The notes beneath the pieces are model-generated. The model saw only the letters and a list, made by a program, of their open reading frames with translations. It did not search any database and was not told the origin of the DNA. Shown here piece by piece: positions 1 through 8,337 of a DNA stretch of 64,000 nucleotides (positions are counted from its first letter, which is position 1; each line of letters starts with the position of its first letter). Source of the DNA: Streptomyces griseus (GTDB taxonomy: Bacteria > Actinomycetota > Actinomycetes > Streptomycetales > Streptomycetaceae); contig NZ_MDKB01000002.1 of the NCBI RefSeq assembly GCF_001715295.1, forward strand, positions 112,876-176,875. The letters are read 5' to 3'. Made by a program: the position numbers and the translations under genes.

Positions 1-127
1 CCGCGAGGGCGGGGAAGGTCAGCGCCTCCGTGCCACCCTCGGACAGCAGGGAGCGTGCGGCGTCCAGGAGGGCGCCGCGCTGCATGGTCCGGTGCTCGGC
101 CACGGAGGCCGCTCGAATCCTGGGCAC
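1..127 (-). CDS. TetR-family regulator, N-terminal fragment (cut by window edge)
   Basis: The minus strand reads VPRIRAASVAEHRTMQRGAL and continues LDAARSLLSEGGTEALTFPA, open to the edge. This is the usual opening of a Streptomyces TetR-type repressor: a short basic arm, then helix 1 (ALLDAARSLLSEGG) and the start of the helix-turn-helix. Only 42 codons are present, so the ligand-binding domain and the target cannot be judged. I place the start at a GTG 73 bases after the whiG stop codon. An internal ATG 14 codons later is an alternative. It lies downstream of whiG on the same strand but need not be co-transcribed with it. Confidence 0.6.
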   Translation of the reverse strand, partial: MPRIRAASVAEHRTMQRGALLDAARSLLSEGGTEALTFPALA

Positions 128-200
128 CCCACCACTCTACGGCGGCAGGTGTTCGAAGGGGGGTGCTCGTCCGCCACCGGATGGCCGAACGCGCCCCGGG

Positions 201-1037
201 TCAGCGTCCGGCGTCGGCCAGTTTCGCCCGGAGCTGGAGCACCGACTTGGTGTGGATCTGGCTGACCCGGCTCTCGGTGACTCCGAGGACGTTGCCGATC
301 TCGGCGAGGGTGAGCCCTTCGTAGTAGTAGAGGGTGACGACGGTCTTCTCCCGTTCGGGCAGCGTGTTGATGGCGCGGGCCAGCAGCCGTCTGAGTTCCC
401 GTCCCTCGGCGACCTCGACGGGATCGTCGGCGGCGGTGTCCTCCAGGGTGTCCATGAGGCTCAGCCGGTCGCCGCCCTCGCCGCCGACGTGCAGCAGTTC
501 CTCCAGCGCCACCACATTGGCGAGGGACAACTGGCTGAAAACAGCGTGCAGATCCTCCAGGGCGATACCCATCTCCGCGGCGACCTCACTCTCCGAGGGC
601 GTGCGCCGCAGCCGTGCCTCCAGCGTGGCGTAGGCACGCTCCACGTTGCGCGCCTTCTGCCGGACGGACCGCGGGATCCAGTCCAGCGCGCGCAGTTCGT
701 CGATCATCGCGCCGCGGATCCTCGTGATCGCGTACGTCTCGAACTTGATGGCGCGCTCGATGTCGAACTTCTCGATGGCGTCGATCAGGCCGAAGACACC
801 CGAGGAGACGAAGTCGGCCTGCTCCACGTTGGACGGCAGCCCCACACTCACCCGGCCGGCGACGTACTTCACCAGCGGCGAGTAGTGAAGGATCAGCTGC
901 TCCCGCAGCCGCTCGTCCCCGGTGGCCTTGTACGAACGCCATAACTCGTCGAGCGAGGAAGGGGCAGGAGGGCGCACAGTGCCACGCGCAGCCGGTGGAA
1001 CTGCCGCGCGGTCAGACCCGGAGGTGTGCTGGGGCAT
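201..1037 (-). CDS. whiG: RNA polymerase sigma factor WhiG (FliA family)
   Basis: The 278-residue product is a group 3 sigma factor of the FliA/WhiG type, which in Streptomyces directs early genes for sporulation of aerial hyphae. Region 2 is seen at about residues 50-115 ([47 protein letters not shown]). Region 3 follows with [18 protein letters not shown]. Region 4 ends the protein with the helix-turn-helix [20 protein letters not shown]. The length fits WhiG, and the run of about 25 Pro/Ala-rich residues before region 1.2 is typical. In S. coelicolor whiG is a target of BldD and its product is held by RsiG with c-di-GMP; that is family knowledge, not visible here. The start is an ATG, and the gene stands alone with about 250 bases upstream before dprA. 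Confidence 0.95.
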   Translation of the reverse strand: MPQHTSGSDRAAVPPAARGTVRPPAPSSLDELWRSYKATGDERLREQLILHYSPLVKYVAGRVSVGLPSNVEQADFVSSGVFGLIDAIEKFDIERAIKFETYAITRIRGAMIDELRALDWIPRSVRQKARNVERAYATLEARLRRTPSESEVAAEMGIALEDLHAVFSQLSLANVVALEELLHVGGEGGDRLSLMDTLEDTAADDPVEVAEGRELRRLLARAINTLPEREKTVVTLYYYEGLTLAEIGNVLGVTESRVSQIHTKSVLQLRAKLADAGR

Positions 1038-1286
1038 GTGGTGCCTGAGCCGTTCTGCTGTGAAGTGCTGGGACGTGTCTCTGGGGTCGAATTCCTTGTG
1101 AGCGTAGCGTGACTGAGTTGTTGCGGTGAGCGCGGGACAAGGGATCCGTGCGGTGCGTTTCCCTCACATTTCCCGCGCTGTCGGACACGGCTGACGGCAC
1201 AGGACGTGACCGCGCGCACCGGTACCGGAGGCCCGAGCGGGTACCGCCCGGGTCAAGGCATCACCTTTTCACCCGAATGCCCGAGG

Positions 1287-2459
1287 TCAAGTACCGCCTC
1301 GCCGCACGTCCTCCGCCCGAAGGGGTACCTGCGTCAACCGCCATCCGTCGCCCTCGCGTTCGACGAACCCCAGTGAGTGCAGTTCGTACAACCGGCCGAG
1401 GGCTTCGTCCGTCGATGTGCCGGCCGTCCGGGCGATGTCGCGACCGTTTCGGGAACCCTTCGGCGGCAGCGCATCCAGAACCTGCGCGGAGAGATCGTCC
1501 AGCAGGTCGCGGGGCAGGACGGGGCCGCGCTTCTCCGGTGCGAGATCACCGATCTCCCCCACCAGTTCGGCGATCTCGGCGGCATCGGTGACCAGAACAC
1601 CTTCCCCGCGGAGCAGTTCGTGGACCCCTGAGGAGAGGCCGCTGGTCGCCGGGCCGGGTACTCCCATGGTGAAGCGGCCCAGTCGCTGGGCGTTCCTCGC
1701 GGTGACCAGCGAACCGCTGCGGTACTCCGCCTCCACCACGACGGTGCCTCGCGTCAGTGCGGCGATCACCCGGTTGCGGAGGATGAACCTGCTGCGCGTC
1801 GGGTGGTCCGCAGGCGGCAACTCACCCAGGACGATGCCTTGTTCCGCGATACGCCCGATCAGCTCGGCATGGCCTCTGGGGTAGGCGACGTCCACGCCGC
1901 AGGCGAGTACTGCCATGGTCGCCCCGCCGGCGGCCAGCGCTCCCCGATGGGCGGCGCCGTCCACTCCGAACGCCGCCCCCGAGACCACCACCCAGCCGCG
2001 CTCGGCCAGACCGGCACCGAGTGTGGCCGCCATGTGCGCCCCGTACGGAGTGCAGGCCCGTGCTCCGACGACCGCGACCGACCGCAGCGCCCAGAGGCGC
2101 AGGTCGGCCCCGCCGCGCACCCAGAGACCGATCGGCCGCGCGTCGCCCAGGTCGTCGAGCTGGCTCGGCCACTCGGCGTCGCCGGGGCAGACGAAGCGCC
2201 CGCCCACCGCGGCCACGTCCGCCAGGTCCCGCACCGGATCGGCCGTCGCCGCCCGCAGCCGGTAACCGGCCAGCCGCGGCTCGGTCATGCCCTTCAGCGT
2301 CCGCGCCGATCCGTCACCGCCCGCGAGCCGCCGTAACAGCTCCACCGGCCCGATCTCCCGGAGCCAGCGGCCCCCGCGCTCGTCCCCCGGCTCGAACACG
2401 CGGGTCAGAGCGGCACGCGCCCGCCGGTCCTCCTCGGTCCCGGCCGACGGGCCGTTCAC
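1287..2459 (-). CDS. dprA: DNA-processing protein DprA (DNA-protecting protein)
   Basis: The 390-residue product matches DprA/Smf, which binds single-stranded DNA and loads RecA during natural transformation; its role in Streptomyces is unclear. The Rossmann-like core is visible at about residues 140-300: SVAVVGARACTPYGAHMA, then GWVVVSGAAFGVDGAAH, the AVLACGVDVAYPRGH segment and SRFILRNRVIAALTRGTVVVEA. A C-terminal winged-helix domain (residues 330-385) follows. I chose the GTG whose first bases overlap the comM stop (GTGA). A longer reading frame runs upstream, but it would overlap comM by over 100 bases. It is the last gene of the yraN-comM-dprA run, a common actinobacterial order. Confidence 0.9.
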   Translation of the reverse strand: MNGPSAGTEEDRRARAALTRVFEPGDERGGRWLREIGPVELLRRLAGGDGSARTLKGMTEPRLAGYRLRAATADPVRDLADVAAVGGRFVCPGDAEWPSQLDDLGDARPIGLWVRGGADLRLWALRSVAVVGARACTPYGAHMAATLGAGLAERGWVVVSGAAFGVDGAAHRGALAAGGATMAVLACGVDVAYPRGHAELIGRIAEQGIVLGELPPADHPTRSRFILRNRVIAALTRGTVVVEAEYRSGSLVTARNAQRLGRFTMGVPGPATSGLSSGVHELLRGEGVLVTDAAEIAELVGEIGDLAPEKRGPVLPRDLLDDLSAQVLDALPPKGSRNGRDIARTAGTSTDEALGRLYELHSLGFVEREGDGWRLTQVPLRAEDVRRGGT

Positions 2460-4078
2460 GAGGCGCCCGCCCGCATCGGGACGCCCCGGTGCAGTCCCGT
2501 CCGCAACTCCAGGGCGACCGCGATGTCGGAGGCGTCCGGGCGGTCGGCGGCTCTCAGGTCCGCGACCGTCCACGCCACCCGAAGGACCCGGTCCAGGCCG
2601 CGGGCCGTGAGGATCCCCCGCTCCATGTCCCGTTCGGCCGCCATCAGCGCCCCGGGCGCCGCGAGCAGCCGGGTCCGCAGCTCATGGCCGGGAACCTCGC
2701 TGTTCGTGGTCCACGGGGTGCCGGCGAGCCGGTCCGCGGCCCGCGCCCTGGCCTCCAGCACCCGGGCGGCGACCACGGCCGAGGACTCGCCCCGGCCGCC
2801 TTGCCCCATCAGGTCGGCCCGGCTGACCGGCTCCACCTCGACCCGCAGATCCACCCGGTCGAGCAACGGCCCGGAGAGCCGCGCCTGGTAGCGGCGGATC
2901 GCGGACGGCGGGCACTCGCACCCCGCACCGGCCAGGGTGTGCCTGCCGCACGGGCAGGGGTTCGCGGCCAGGACCATCAGGAAGCTCGCGGGCAGCCGCA
3001 CCACCCCTGCGGCCCGTGCGACCACCACGTGCCCGGATTCCAGGGGCTGGCGCAGTGCGTCCAGCGCCCTCCCCGAGAATTCGGGAGCCTCGTCCAGGAA
3101 CAGCACACCTCGGTGCGCCAGCGAGACCGCGCCCGGCCGCGGCAGCCCGTTGCCCCCGCCGATGAGCGACTGCATCGTCGCCGAGTGGTGAGGTGCGCAG
3201 TAGGGCGCTCTGCCGACCAGAGGTTCACCCGGCGGAAGGATGCCCGCCACCGAGTGCACCGCCGTCACTTCGAGGGACTCCCGCTGCGTCAACGGCGGCA
3301 GGATCGCCGTGATGCGCTCGGCCAGCATCGTCTTGCCCGCCCCGGGCGGTCCGGAGAGCAACAGATGGTGCCCGCCAGCCGCCGCGACCTCCAGAGCCGT
3401 GCGGGCCCTCGCCTGGCCCGCGACATCGGCCAGGTCCGGGCGGTGCCCCGCCACCTGCCCGCCGGGCGGCGTGAGCCCCGTGCCGATACCCGCACCCGGC
3501 ACCAGGAGCCCGGCGACCATGGCGTGCGACCGGCCCCGCTCCGTGGCCGGCTCGTCGGGCACCGGCTCGTCGCCGAGAACGGCGATCAGCTGACGGAGGC
3601 TGCGCACACCGAGGACCGATACACCCGGGACGAGGGCGGCCTCACCCGCGGTCTGCTCGGGGACGACGACGTGTTCGTATCCCGCCTCCGCGGCCGCGAG
3701 CACCGCAGGCAGCACCCCGCGCACCGGCCGCACCCGCCCGTCCAGGCCCAGCTCCCCGATCATCACCACGTCGGCGATGGCCGCGGGATCGATCCGCTCC
3801 GCCGCGCCGAGCACGGCGCACGCCACGGCGAGATCGAAGCCCGAACCGGCCTTGGGTACGGAGGCCGGGGACAGGCCGACGGTGAGCTTCTTCTGCGGCC
3901 ACTCGGCCCCGGAATTGACGACGGCCGCCCTGACCCTGTCCCTGCTCTCCACCAGGCTCTTGTCCGGCAGGCCGACCAGCGTGAAAGCCGCCACGCCCGG
4001 CTCCAGATCGGCCTGGACCTCCACCACCACGCCCTCGACGCCCACGAGCGCCACCGAACAGGCCCGCGCGAATCCCAT
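2456..4078 (-). CDS. comM: YifB/ComM family Mg-chelatase-like AAA+ ATPase
   Basis: The 540-residue protein has the YifB/ComM layout: an N-terminal Lon-protease-like substrate domain (residues 1-170, with LVGLPDKSLVESRDRVRAAV), an AAA+ module with Walker A SGPPGAGKTMLAERI at about 255-265 and Walker B GVLFLDEAPEF, and a C-terminal Mg-chelatase-type domain. The CPCG and CECPP cysteines form the zinc site seen in this family. ComM homologues are hexameric helicases that promote branch migration during recombination. The ATG overlaps the yraN stop (TGATG), and the end overlaps dprA by four bases, so the three genes look translationally coupled. Confidence 0.92.
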   Translation of the reverse strand: MGFARACSVALVGVEGVVVEVQADLEPGVAAFTLVGLPDKSLVESRDRVRAAVVNSGAEWPQKKLTVGLSPASVPKAGSGFDLAVACAVLGAAERIDPAAIADVVMIGELGLDGRVRPVRGVLPAVLAAAEAGYEHVVVPEQTAGEAALVPGVSVLGVRSLRQLIAVLGDEPVPDEPATERGRSHAMVAGLLVPGAGIGTGLTPPGGQVAGHRPDLADVAGQARARTALEVAAAGGHHLLLSGPPGAGKTMLAERITAILPPLTQRESLEVTAVHSVAGILPPGEPLVGRAPYCAPHHSATMQSLIGGGNGLPRPGAVSLAHRGVLFLDEAPEFSGRALDALRQPLESGHVVVARAAGVVRLPASFLMVLAANPCPCGRHTLAGAGCECPPSAIRRYQARLSGPLLDRVDLRVEVEPVSRADLMGQGGRGESSAVVAARVLEARARAADRLAGTPWTTNSEVPGHELRTRLLAAPGALMAAERDMERGILTARGLDRVLRVAWTVADLRAADRPDASDIAVALELRTGLHRGVPMRAGAS

Positions 4079-4437
4079 CAGGCCACGCCCCGCACATGCT
4101 CCGCGACAGGGCCCCCGCGCCTGGGCAGGACCACGCCGACCAGGTCGATCCGGACGCCGCCGGGCGGCGGACCGCCGTGCCGGTCGAGCCAGATCTCGGC
4201 AAGCCGGCGCAGCCGGTCCGCCTTGGCCGGGGTGACGGCTTCCATGGGCTGTTCGAAGGAAGCCGCCCTGCGGGTCTTCACCTCGCAGACGACCACCGCG
4301 TCGCCGTCCCGGGCGACGATGTCGATCTCTCCGGCGCGACAGCGCCAGTTGCGGTCCAGAACGGCCATTCCGGCATCGGTCAGCAGCCGCGCCGCCAAAT
4401 CCTCGCCGTACCGCCCGAGTGCCCCCCGTGCGTTCAT
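4078..4437 (-). CDS. UPF0102 (YraN-type) nuclease-fold protein
   Basis: The 119-residue product carries the YraN/UPF0102 pattern of a PD-(D/E)XK-like fold: [12 protein letters not shown] at residues 8-19, [17 protein letters not shown] and [10 protein letters not shown] with the EID...EVK residues expected in the active site. No activity is firmly established for the family, although its place beside comM and dprA suggests DNA metabolism. The ATG is preceded by GGAGG at a good distance. A longer frame extends upstream through the tandem repeats, but that stretch reads as low-complexity peptide and I reject it. It starts the yraN-comM-dprA overlap series. Confidence 0.88.
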   Translation of the reverse strand: MNARGALGRYGEDLAARLLTDAGMAVLDRNWRCRAGEIDIVARDGDAVVVCEVKTRRAASFEQPMEAVTPAKADRLRRLAEIWLDRHGGPPPGGVRIDLVGVVLPRRGGPVAEHVRGVA

Positions 4438-4630
4438 ATCGGCACCACCTCCGGCACCGACTCTGACGCGACCTGCCCGATCTGTTGGATCTTGGTGGAC
4501 AACCCCGCCGTTGTGGATATCCCGGCCACCCGGACGAGTGAAAACGGACCAGAACGGCACCACGGATGCACGGTTCAGCCGGCAGGACGACAGGGCCGCC
4601 GAGTGGAAGGGCGGCCGAGCGAGACAGCCG

Positions 4631-4658
4631 GTAGGTAGGTAGGTAGGTAGGTAGGTAG
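4631..4658. repeat. Tetranucleotide microsatellite (GTAG)x7
   Basis: Seven perfect head-to-tail copies of GTAG on the plus strand, followed at once by a degenerate GGGC tract. It lies in the 305-base gap between DUF2469 and the yraN-type gene, about 190 bases before the yraN start. Perfect tetranucleotide runs of this length are rare in Streptomyces and prone to slippage. No other coding support is seen for the gap. Confidence 0.95.
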
Positions 4659-4680
4659 GGCGGGCGGGCGGTAGATCGGT

Positions 4681-4737
4681 ACAGCCGGTGAGGCGGTACA
4701 GCCGGTGAGGCGGTACAGCCGGTGAGGCGGTACAGCC
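4681..4737. repeat. Tandem repeat, 17-base unit, three full copies plus six bases
   Basis: The unit ACAGCCGGTGAGGCGGT is repeated three times without a change, followed by a partial fourth copy (ACAGCC). It ends six bases before the DUF2469 stop codon. The unit is 17 bases long, so a copy change would shift any reading frame. There are no spacers, so this is not a CRISPR array. Together with the GTAG run it makes a candidate VNTR locus. Confidence 0.95.
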
Positions 4738-4742
4738 TCCGA

Positions 4743-5051
4743 TCAGCCGCCCGGCAGCTCGAGGTCGCTCTTGTTGAGCTCCTCGATATTCACGTCCTTG
4801 AACGTGAGGACGCGGACCTGCTTGACGAACCTGGCGGGCCGGTACATGTCCCAGACCCACGCGTCCGCCATGGAGACTTCGAAAAAGACCTCGCCCTGGA
4901 CCGAGTGCACCTGCATCTCGTAGTCGTTGGTGAGGTAGAAGCGCCGTTCGGTCTCGATCACGTATTTGAACAGACCGACGACATCGCGGTACTCCCGGTA
5001 GAGCTTCAGCTCCATCTCGGTCTCGTACTTCTCGAGGTCCTCGGCGCTCAT
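4743..5051 (-). CDS. DUF2469 family protein
   Basis: The 102-residue acidic protein ([20 protein letters not shown], later [20 protein letters not shown]) matches the DUF2469 family, which is found almost only in actinobacteria and has no assigned function. The sequence is highly conserved in Streptomyces, with the typical [11 protein letters not shown] segment near the middle. It lies downstream of the sipZ-NUDIX pair on the same strand after a 63-base gap. Tandem repeats begin directly after its stop codon. I have no basis for a specific role. Confidence 0.88.
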   Translation of the reverse strand: MSAEDLEKYETEMELKLYREYRDVVGLFKYVIETERRFYLTNDYEMQVHSVQGEVFFEVSMADAWVWDMYRPARFVKQVRVLTFKDVNIEELNKSDLELPGG

Positions 5052-5114
5052 GGCATGTTCCCCTTCAGCCGTGCGTCCCCCTATTGTGCGCCAGCCTCAC
5101 ACACCCCTGACCGA

Positions 5115-5603
5115 TTAGACGATTTCCGGGGCGAGAACCAGCGGAACGTGCGGGGGACCCTCGTCCAGCAGCGTGCGCACCAGCTCGGCGAGCCTGGTCG
5201 GATACACCGTCTCACGCGTCGCGGAGAGTTCGGCGGAGGTCCACCACCTCAGACCGGCGACGCTGCGCCGCTCCAGTTCGGTGAGGCCCCTCTGGTCGGT
5301 GGCCGTCTGTGTCGTGCGGGCCAGGAAGTACCACTCGTCCTGGTCCCAGCGCCGCCCGTCGAAGGGGAAGGAGCAGACGCGCGTCCACAGCACCGGGCCG
5401 AGGGCGACGTCCGTGATCCCGGTCTCCTCGGCGAGCTCGCGCAGCGCCGCCTCTTCCCGGCTCTCCTCACCCTCCAGGCCTCCGCCCGGTGTGAACCACC
5501 AGGTCGTCGCCGGATTCCGGGGTTCGAAGCCGTTCAGCAGCAGAACCCGGTCATCGGGGTCCAGGAGCACGATCCGCGCGACCCTCCGCGTCTCAGTGAG
5601 CAC
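5115..5603 (-). CDS. NUDIX hydrolase
   Basis: The 162-residue protein contains a NUDIX box at about residues 40-62: GGGLEGEESREEAALRELAE followed by ETG, matching the GX5EX7REUXEEXGU pattern apart from small spacing changes. NUDIX enzymes hydrolyse nucleoside diphosphates linked to another group, and the substrate cannot be read from the sequence. A strand before the box (VARIVLLDPDDRVLLL) and the FTPGGGLE motif are intact. Its start overlaps the sipZ end by 11 bases. In S. lividans sipZ heads an operon with a mutT-like gene, and this layout agrees. Confidence 0.9.
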   Translation of the reverse strand: MLTETRRVARIVLLDPDDRVLLLNGFEPRNPATTWWFTPGGGLEGEESREEAALRELAEETGITDVALGPVLWTRVCSFPFDGRRWDQDEWYFLARTTQTATDQRGLTELERRSVAGLRWWTSAELSATRETVYPTRLAELVRTLLDEGPPHVPLVLAPEIV

Positions 5604-6387
5604 CGGTGGACACCCCCGGCCGCTTCTTCCCGCGTGCCGACCGGGCCGTGAGCGGTCCGAGGGCGGCTCCGCCCAGGATGAGCAGCAGGCCCACCCCCAC
5701 CGCGCCGAGCTGCAGCGGCAGCGGACCGCTGGAGGACACCCCGCCGGGCAGGGCGGCGAAGGCCGCGGGCCGGTCGATCATGCCGTTCACCGGCCAGGCC
5801 ACCGCGTCGACCCGGGCCTCGACGGCGCTGCGCGGCACCGAGCCCTGCCCCGGATCCGTGAGGTGGACCCGGGAGTCGAGCGATTCGCCGCGGTCGTCCC
5901 CGAGCAGGAAGAGCTGCCCCTCGGGCACCTCCGCCGTGAAGTCCTGGCTCGAGGCCGGGCTGCGCTTGCCGGCTGTCTTCCCGTCGCCGGCCGTGCCGGT
6001 GTCCCCACCACCCCACACCCGCAGATACGGTTCCGCGACGGGGGTGCCGTTGATCGTGAGACGGCCTTCGCGGTCGCAGCAGGCGACCTTGTCGCCGCCC
6101 ACGCCGACGACCCTCTTCACCATCGGCACGTCGCCCCAGGCCTTGTCCGTGAAGACGACCACGTCACCGCGGCGCACCTCGTCGCCGTCCACCCGCTCCG
6201 CGAGCACCCGGTCCCCGGCGTTCACCGTCGGCGTCATCGACCCGGTCGGCACGGCGTACGCCTTGTACACCACCGCTCCCCAGGCGAAGCCGCCGAGGAA
6301 GAGCACACAGCCGAGGGCCACGGCCAGGTTCGACAACGTGGTGCCGAGCCGGCCGCGGCCCTCTCCCGTACGTCCTGTTCCGCTCAT
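5593..6387 (-). CDS. sipZ: Type I signal peptidase (SipZ-like)
   Basis: The 264-residue protein cleaves secretory signal peptides at the outer face of the membrane. A single N-terminal membrane segment (about residues 17-40) is followed by the catalytic serine in VPTGSMTPT and the lysine region MVKRVVGVGGDKVACC. Box E is LGDDRGESLDSR. A second hydrophobic segment near the C-terminus (about 228-250, GAVGVGLLLILGGAALG) resembles the C-terminal anchor of some Streptomyces Sip proteins. It starts 50 bases after sipY, so it may have its own promoter, as reported for S. lividans sipZ. It overlaps the NUDIX gene. Confidence 0.9.
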   Translation of the reverse strand: MSGTGRTGEGRGRLGTTLSNLAVALGCVLFLGGFAWGAVVYKAYAVPTGSMTPTVNAGDRVLAERVDGDEVRRGDVVVFTDKAWGDVPMVKRVVGVGGDKVACCDREGRLTINGTPVAEPYLRVWGGGDTGTAGDGKTAGKRSPASSQDFTAEVPEGQLFLLGDDRGESLDSRVHLTDPGQGSVPRSAVEARVDAVAWPVNGMIDRPAAFAALPGGVSSSGPLPLQLGAVGVGLLLILGGAALGPLTARSARGKKRPGVSTGAH

Positions 6388-6437
6388 CCCAGCGCTCCCC
6401 CATCGGAGATCGACAATCGCTGATCCGAGTGGGCACC

Positions 6438-7376
6438 CTACCCGGCGGTACGCCCGCCGGTCAGCCTCCGGCGACGCATGAGCACGAGGGGAAGCGCTCC
6501 GGCCGCACCGAGTACGGCCGGCACGGCGGCGGCGGCCGCGTTCAGGCCCGGCTGGTCGAAGGTGCTCGGGATCGGCAGGGTCGCCCAGCGGTTCACCGGC
6601 CAGGCGATGACGACGGCCCGGCCGACCACCTCGTCCGTGGAGACGGTGCCGTGCCCCGGAAGTTCCTGGTGGTACCGGGAGTCCAGGGAGTTCTGGCGGT
6701 GGTCGCCCATCACCCAGATCCGCCCCTGGGGGACGTGGATCGGCCCGAAGGGCTGGTCGTCGCACGCGCTGTTGCCCTCGAAGATGAAGGACTTGTCGTC
6801 CAGCGCCTTGCCGTTGACCGTCACGGGGCCGTTCTTCTTGCACTCCACGGTGTCGCCACCCACCGCGATGACCCGCTTGATCAGGTCCTTCTCCTCCGCG
6901 GAGGGCATCAGCCCGATGAAGCTCAGAAACTTCTGCACCGCGTTGGGCTCCGGCGTCGCGGTGTCCTCGAGCCAGCCTCCCGGGTCGTGGAAGACGACGA
7001 CCTCGCCGCGCTCCGGCTCCGAGCCGAACCACGGCGTCAGCTTGTCCACCAGCACCCGGTCGCCCCGCTGCAGCGTGTTCTGCATGGAGTCCGAGGGGAT
7101 CGAGAACGCCTGGACCAGGAAGGTCTTGATCAGCAGCGCGAGTACGAGCGCGATACCGATGAGGAGCGGCAGTTCCTTCCAGAACGAACGCGGCCTCCGC
7201 TGGGCGGAACCGGCGTCTCCCGAGGGGTCGCCGCCCGGGTCGTCACCGGGCGGGACAGCACCGCCCGCGGAGCCGCCGTCACCCGCCGCCGCCTGCGGAT
7301 CCCCGCCGTTCGAAGGCCGGTCCTCGGGCTCGTCGTGTCCGGATCGTGCGCCGACCGCCAAATCCCCCACATCCAC
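6438..7376 (-). CDS. sipY: Type I signal peptidase (SipY-like)
   Basis: The 312-residue enzyme has a long hydrophilic Asp/Gly/Pro-rich cytoplasmic leader (residues 1-65), a membrane segment (LPLLIGIALVLALLIKTFLV) and the catalytic SIPSDSMQNT. The lysine box is DLIKRVIAVGGDTVEC and box E is MGDHRQNSLDSRYH. A C-terminal hydrophobic stretch ending in RRRR is a likely second anchor. SipY is the main signal peptidase in S. lividans. The GTG start is preceded by GGAGTGAGGA and lies 98 bases inside the sipX frame. A GTG two codons later is also possible. Confidence 0.88.
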   Translation of the reverse strand: MDVGDLAVGARSGHDEPEDRPSNGGDPQAAAGDGGSAGGAVPPGDDPGGDPSGDAGSAQRRPRSFWKELPLLIGIALVLALLIKTFLVQAFSIPSDSMQNTLQRGDRVLVDKLTPWFGSEPERGEVVVFHDPGGWLEDTATPEPNAVQKFLSFIGLMPSAEEKDLIKRVIAVGGDTVECKKNGPVTVNGKALDDKSFIFEGNSACDDQPFGPIHVPQGRIWVMGDHRQNSLDSRYHQELPGHGTVSTDEVVGRAVVIAWPVNRWATLPIPSTFDQPGLNAAAAAVPAVLGAAGALPLVLMRRRRLTGGRTAG

Positions 7377-8337
7377 TCCTCACTCCGTGCCACTGCCCAC
7401 GCCGGAACCGGCGCAGGCCCACCACTCCCATAACGAGCGGGAGTTCCGCAGGGGTCGGGAGCAGGACCGATCCGTTGCGATCCTGGGAGGACACACTATT
7501 CGACGGGTCGGGGGCCGCCGTCGTCCCGGCGCGCCCGTCGGGCACCGATGCGAAGGTCGCGGGCTCCTCCAGCCTGCGCCAGTGGGCGAACGGCCAGGCG
7601 ATGAGGACGGCCCGGCCCACGACCTCGTCCTGGGAGACCGTGCCGTTGCCCGGGTCGTCGAGGTGGAAGCGCGAGTCGGCGGAATTGGACCGGTGGTCGC
7701 CCATGACGAAGAGCCGGCCCGGCGGAACCTTTACCTCGAATTGGAGAGTGGACGGTCCGCTGTCCGGATGCAGGTACGGCTCGTCGAGCGCCGTGCCGTT
7801 GACCGTGACCCTGCCGTCCGCACCGCAGCACTTCACGGTGTCGCCCCCGACGGCCACCACGCGCTTGATCAGATCCTGTTCGTCGTCGGAGGGCAGCAGA
7901 CCGATGAAGGTCAGCAGCTGCTCGGCCTGCGCGATGCCGGCCGGCGGCTTGCCCGTGGGGGCTTCCTCCTTGGGCAGCCAGCCGCCGGGGTCCTTGAAGA
8001 CGACGACGTCACCCCGCTGAGGTTCGGAGCCGAACCACGGCGTCAGCTTGTCCACCAGTACGCGGTCCCCGATCCGGATGGTCTGCTCCATCGATCCGGA
8101 AGGGATCACGAAGGCCTGGACCAGGAAGGTCTTGAGCACCAGCGCGATCACCAGGGCCACCAGGACGAGGAGGGGAATCTCACTGAGCGCGGACCGGCGC
8201 CGGCGGCGCTTCACCTTGCGGGCCAGCTTGCGGCGCTCGGCCCTGGTCGGCAGCGATCGGGCGGAGGTGGGCCGCGTTCCGTCGGACAGCGGCAGGTCCG
8301 CCTCCGGCCCTCCGCGTCTGCGGCCCCGGTTACCCAT
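7279..8337 (-). CDS. sipX: Type I signal peptidase (SipX-like)
   Basis: The 352-residue protein has a basic N-terminus (MGNRGRRRGG; later LARKVKRRRRR), one membrane segment (IPLLVLVALVIALVLKTFLV), the catalytic serine in VIPSGSMEQTI, the lysine box LIKRVVAVGGDTVKCC and box E MGDHRSNSADSRFH. The last 33 or so residues, rich in Gly and Arg, are encoded by DNA that also encodes the SipY N-terminus in another frame. They look non-homologous to a normal Sip tail, so the stop codon may have moved. It overlaps sipW by eight bases. Confidence 0.88.
   Translation of the reverse strand: MGNRGRRRGGPEADLPLSDGTRPTSARSLPTRAERRKLARKVKRRRRRSALSEIPLLVLVALVIALVLKTFLVQAFVIPSGSMEQTIRIGDRVLVDKLTPWFGSEPQRGDVVVFKDPGGWLPKEEAPTGKPPAGIAQAEQLLTFIGLLPSDDEQDLIKRVVAVGGDTVKCCGADGRVTVNGTALDEPYLHPDSGPSTLQFEVKVPPGRLFVMGDHRSNSADSRFHLDDPGNGTVSQDEVVGRAVLIAWPFAHWRRLEEPATFASVPDGRAGTTAAPDPSNSVSSQDRNGSVLLPTPAELPLVMGVVGLRRFRRGQWHGVRSGCGGFGGRRTIRTRRARGPAFERRGSAGGGG

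Noticed and set aside
2021..4642. An 873-residue plus-strand open frame opposite comM and dprA
   Set aside because: It lies across three recognised genes, with Arg/Pro/Ala-rich composition and no start signal.
4681..4737. CRISPR array
   Set aside because: The repeats are tandem with no spacers, and there are no cas genes in the window.
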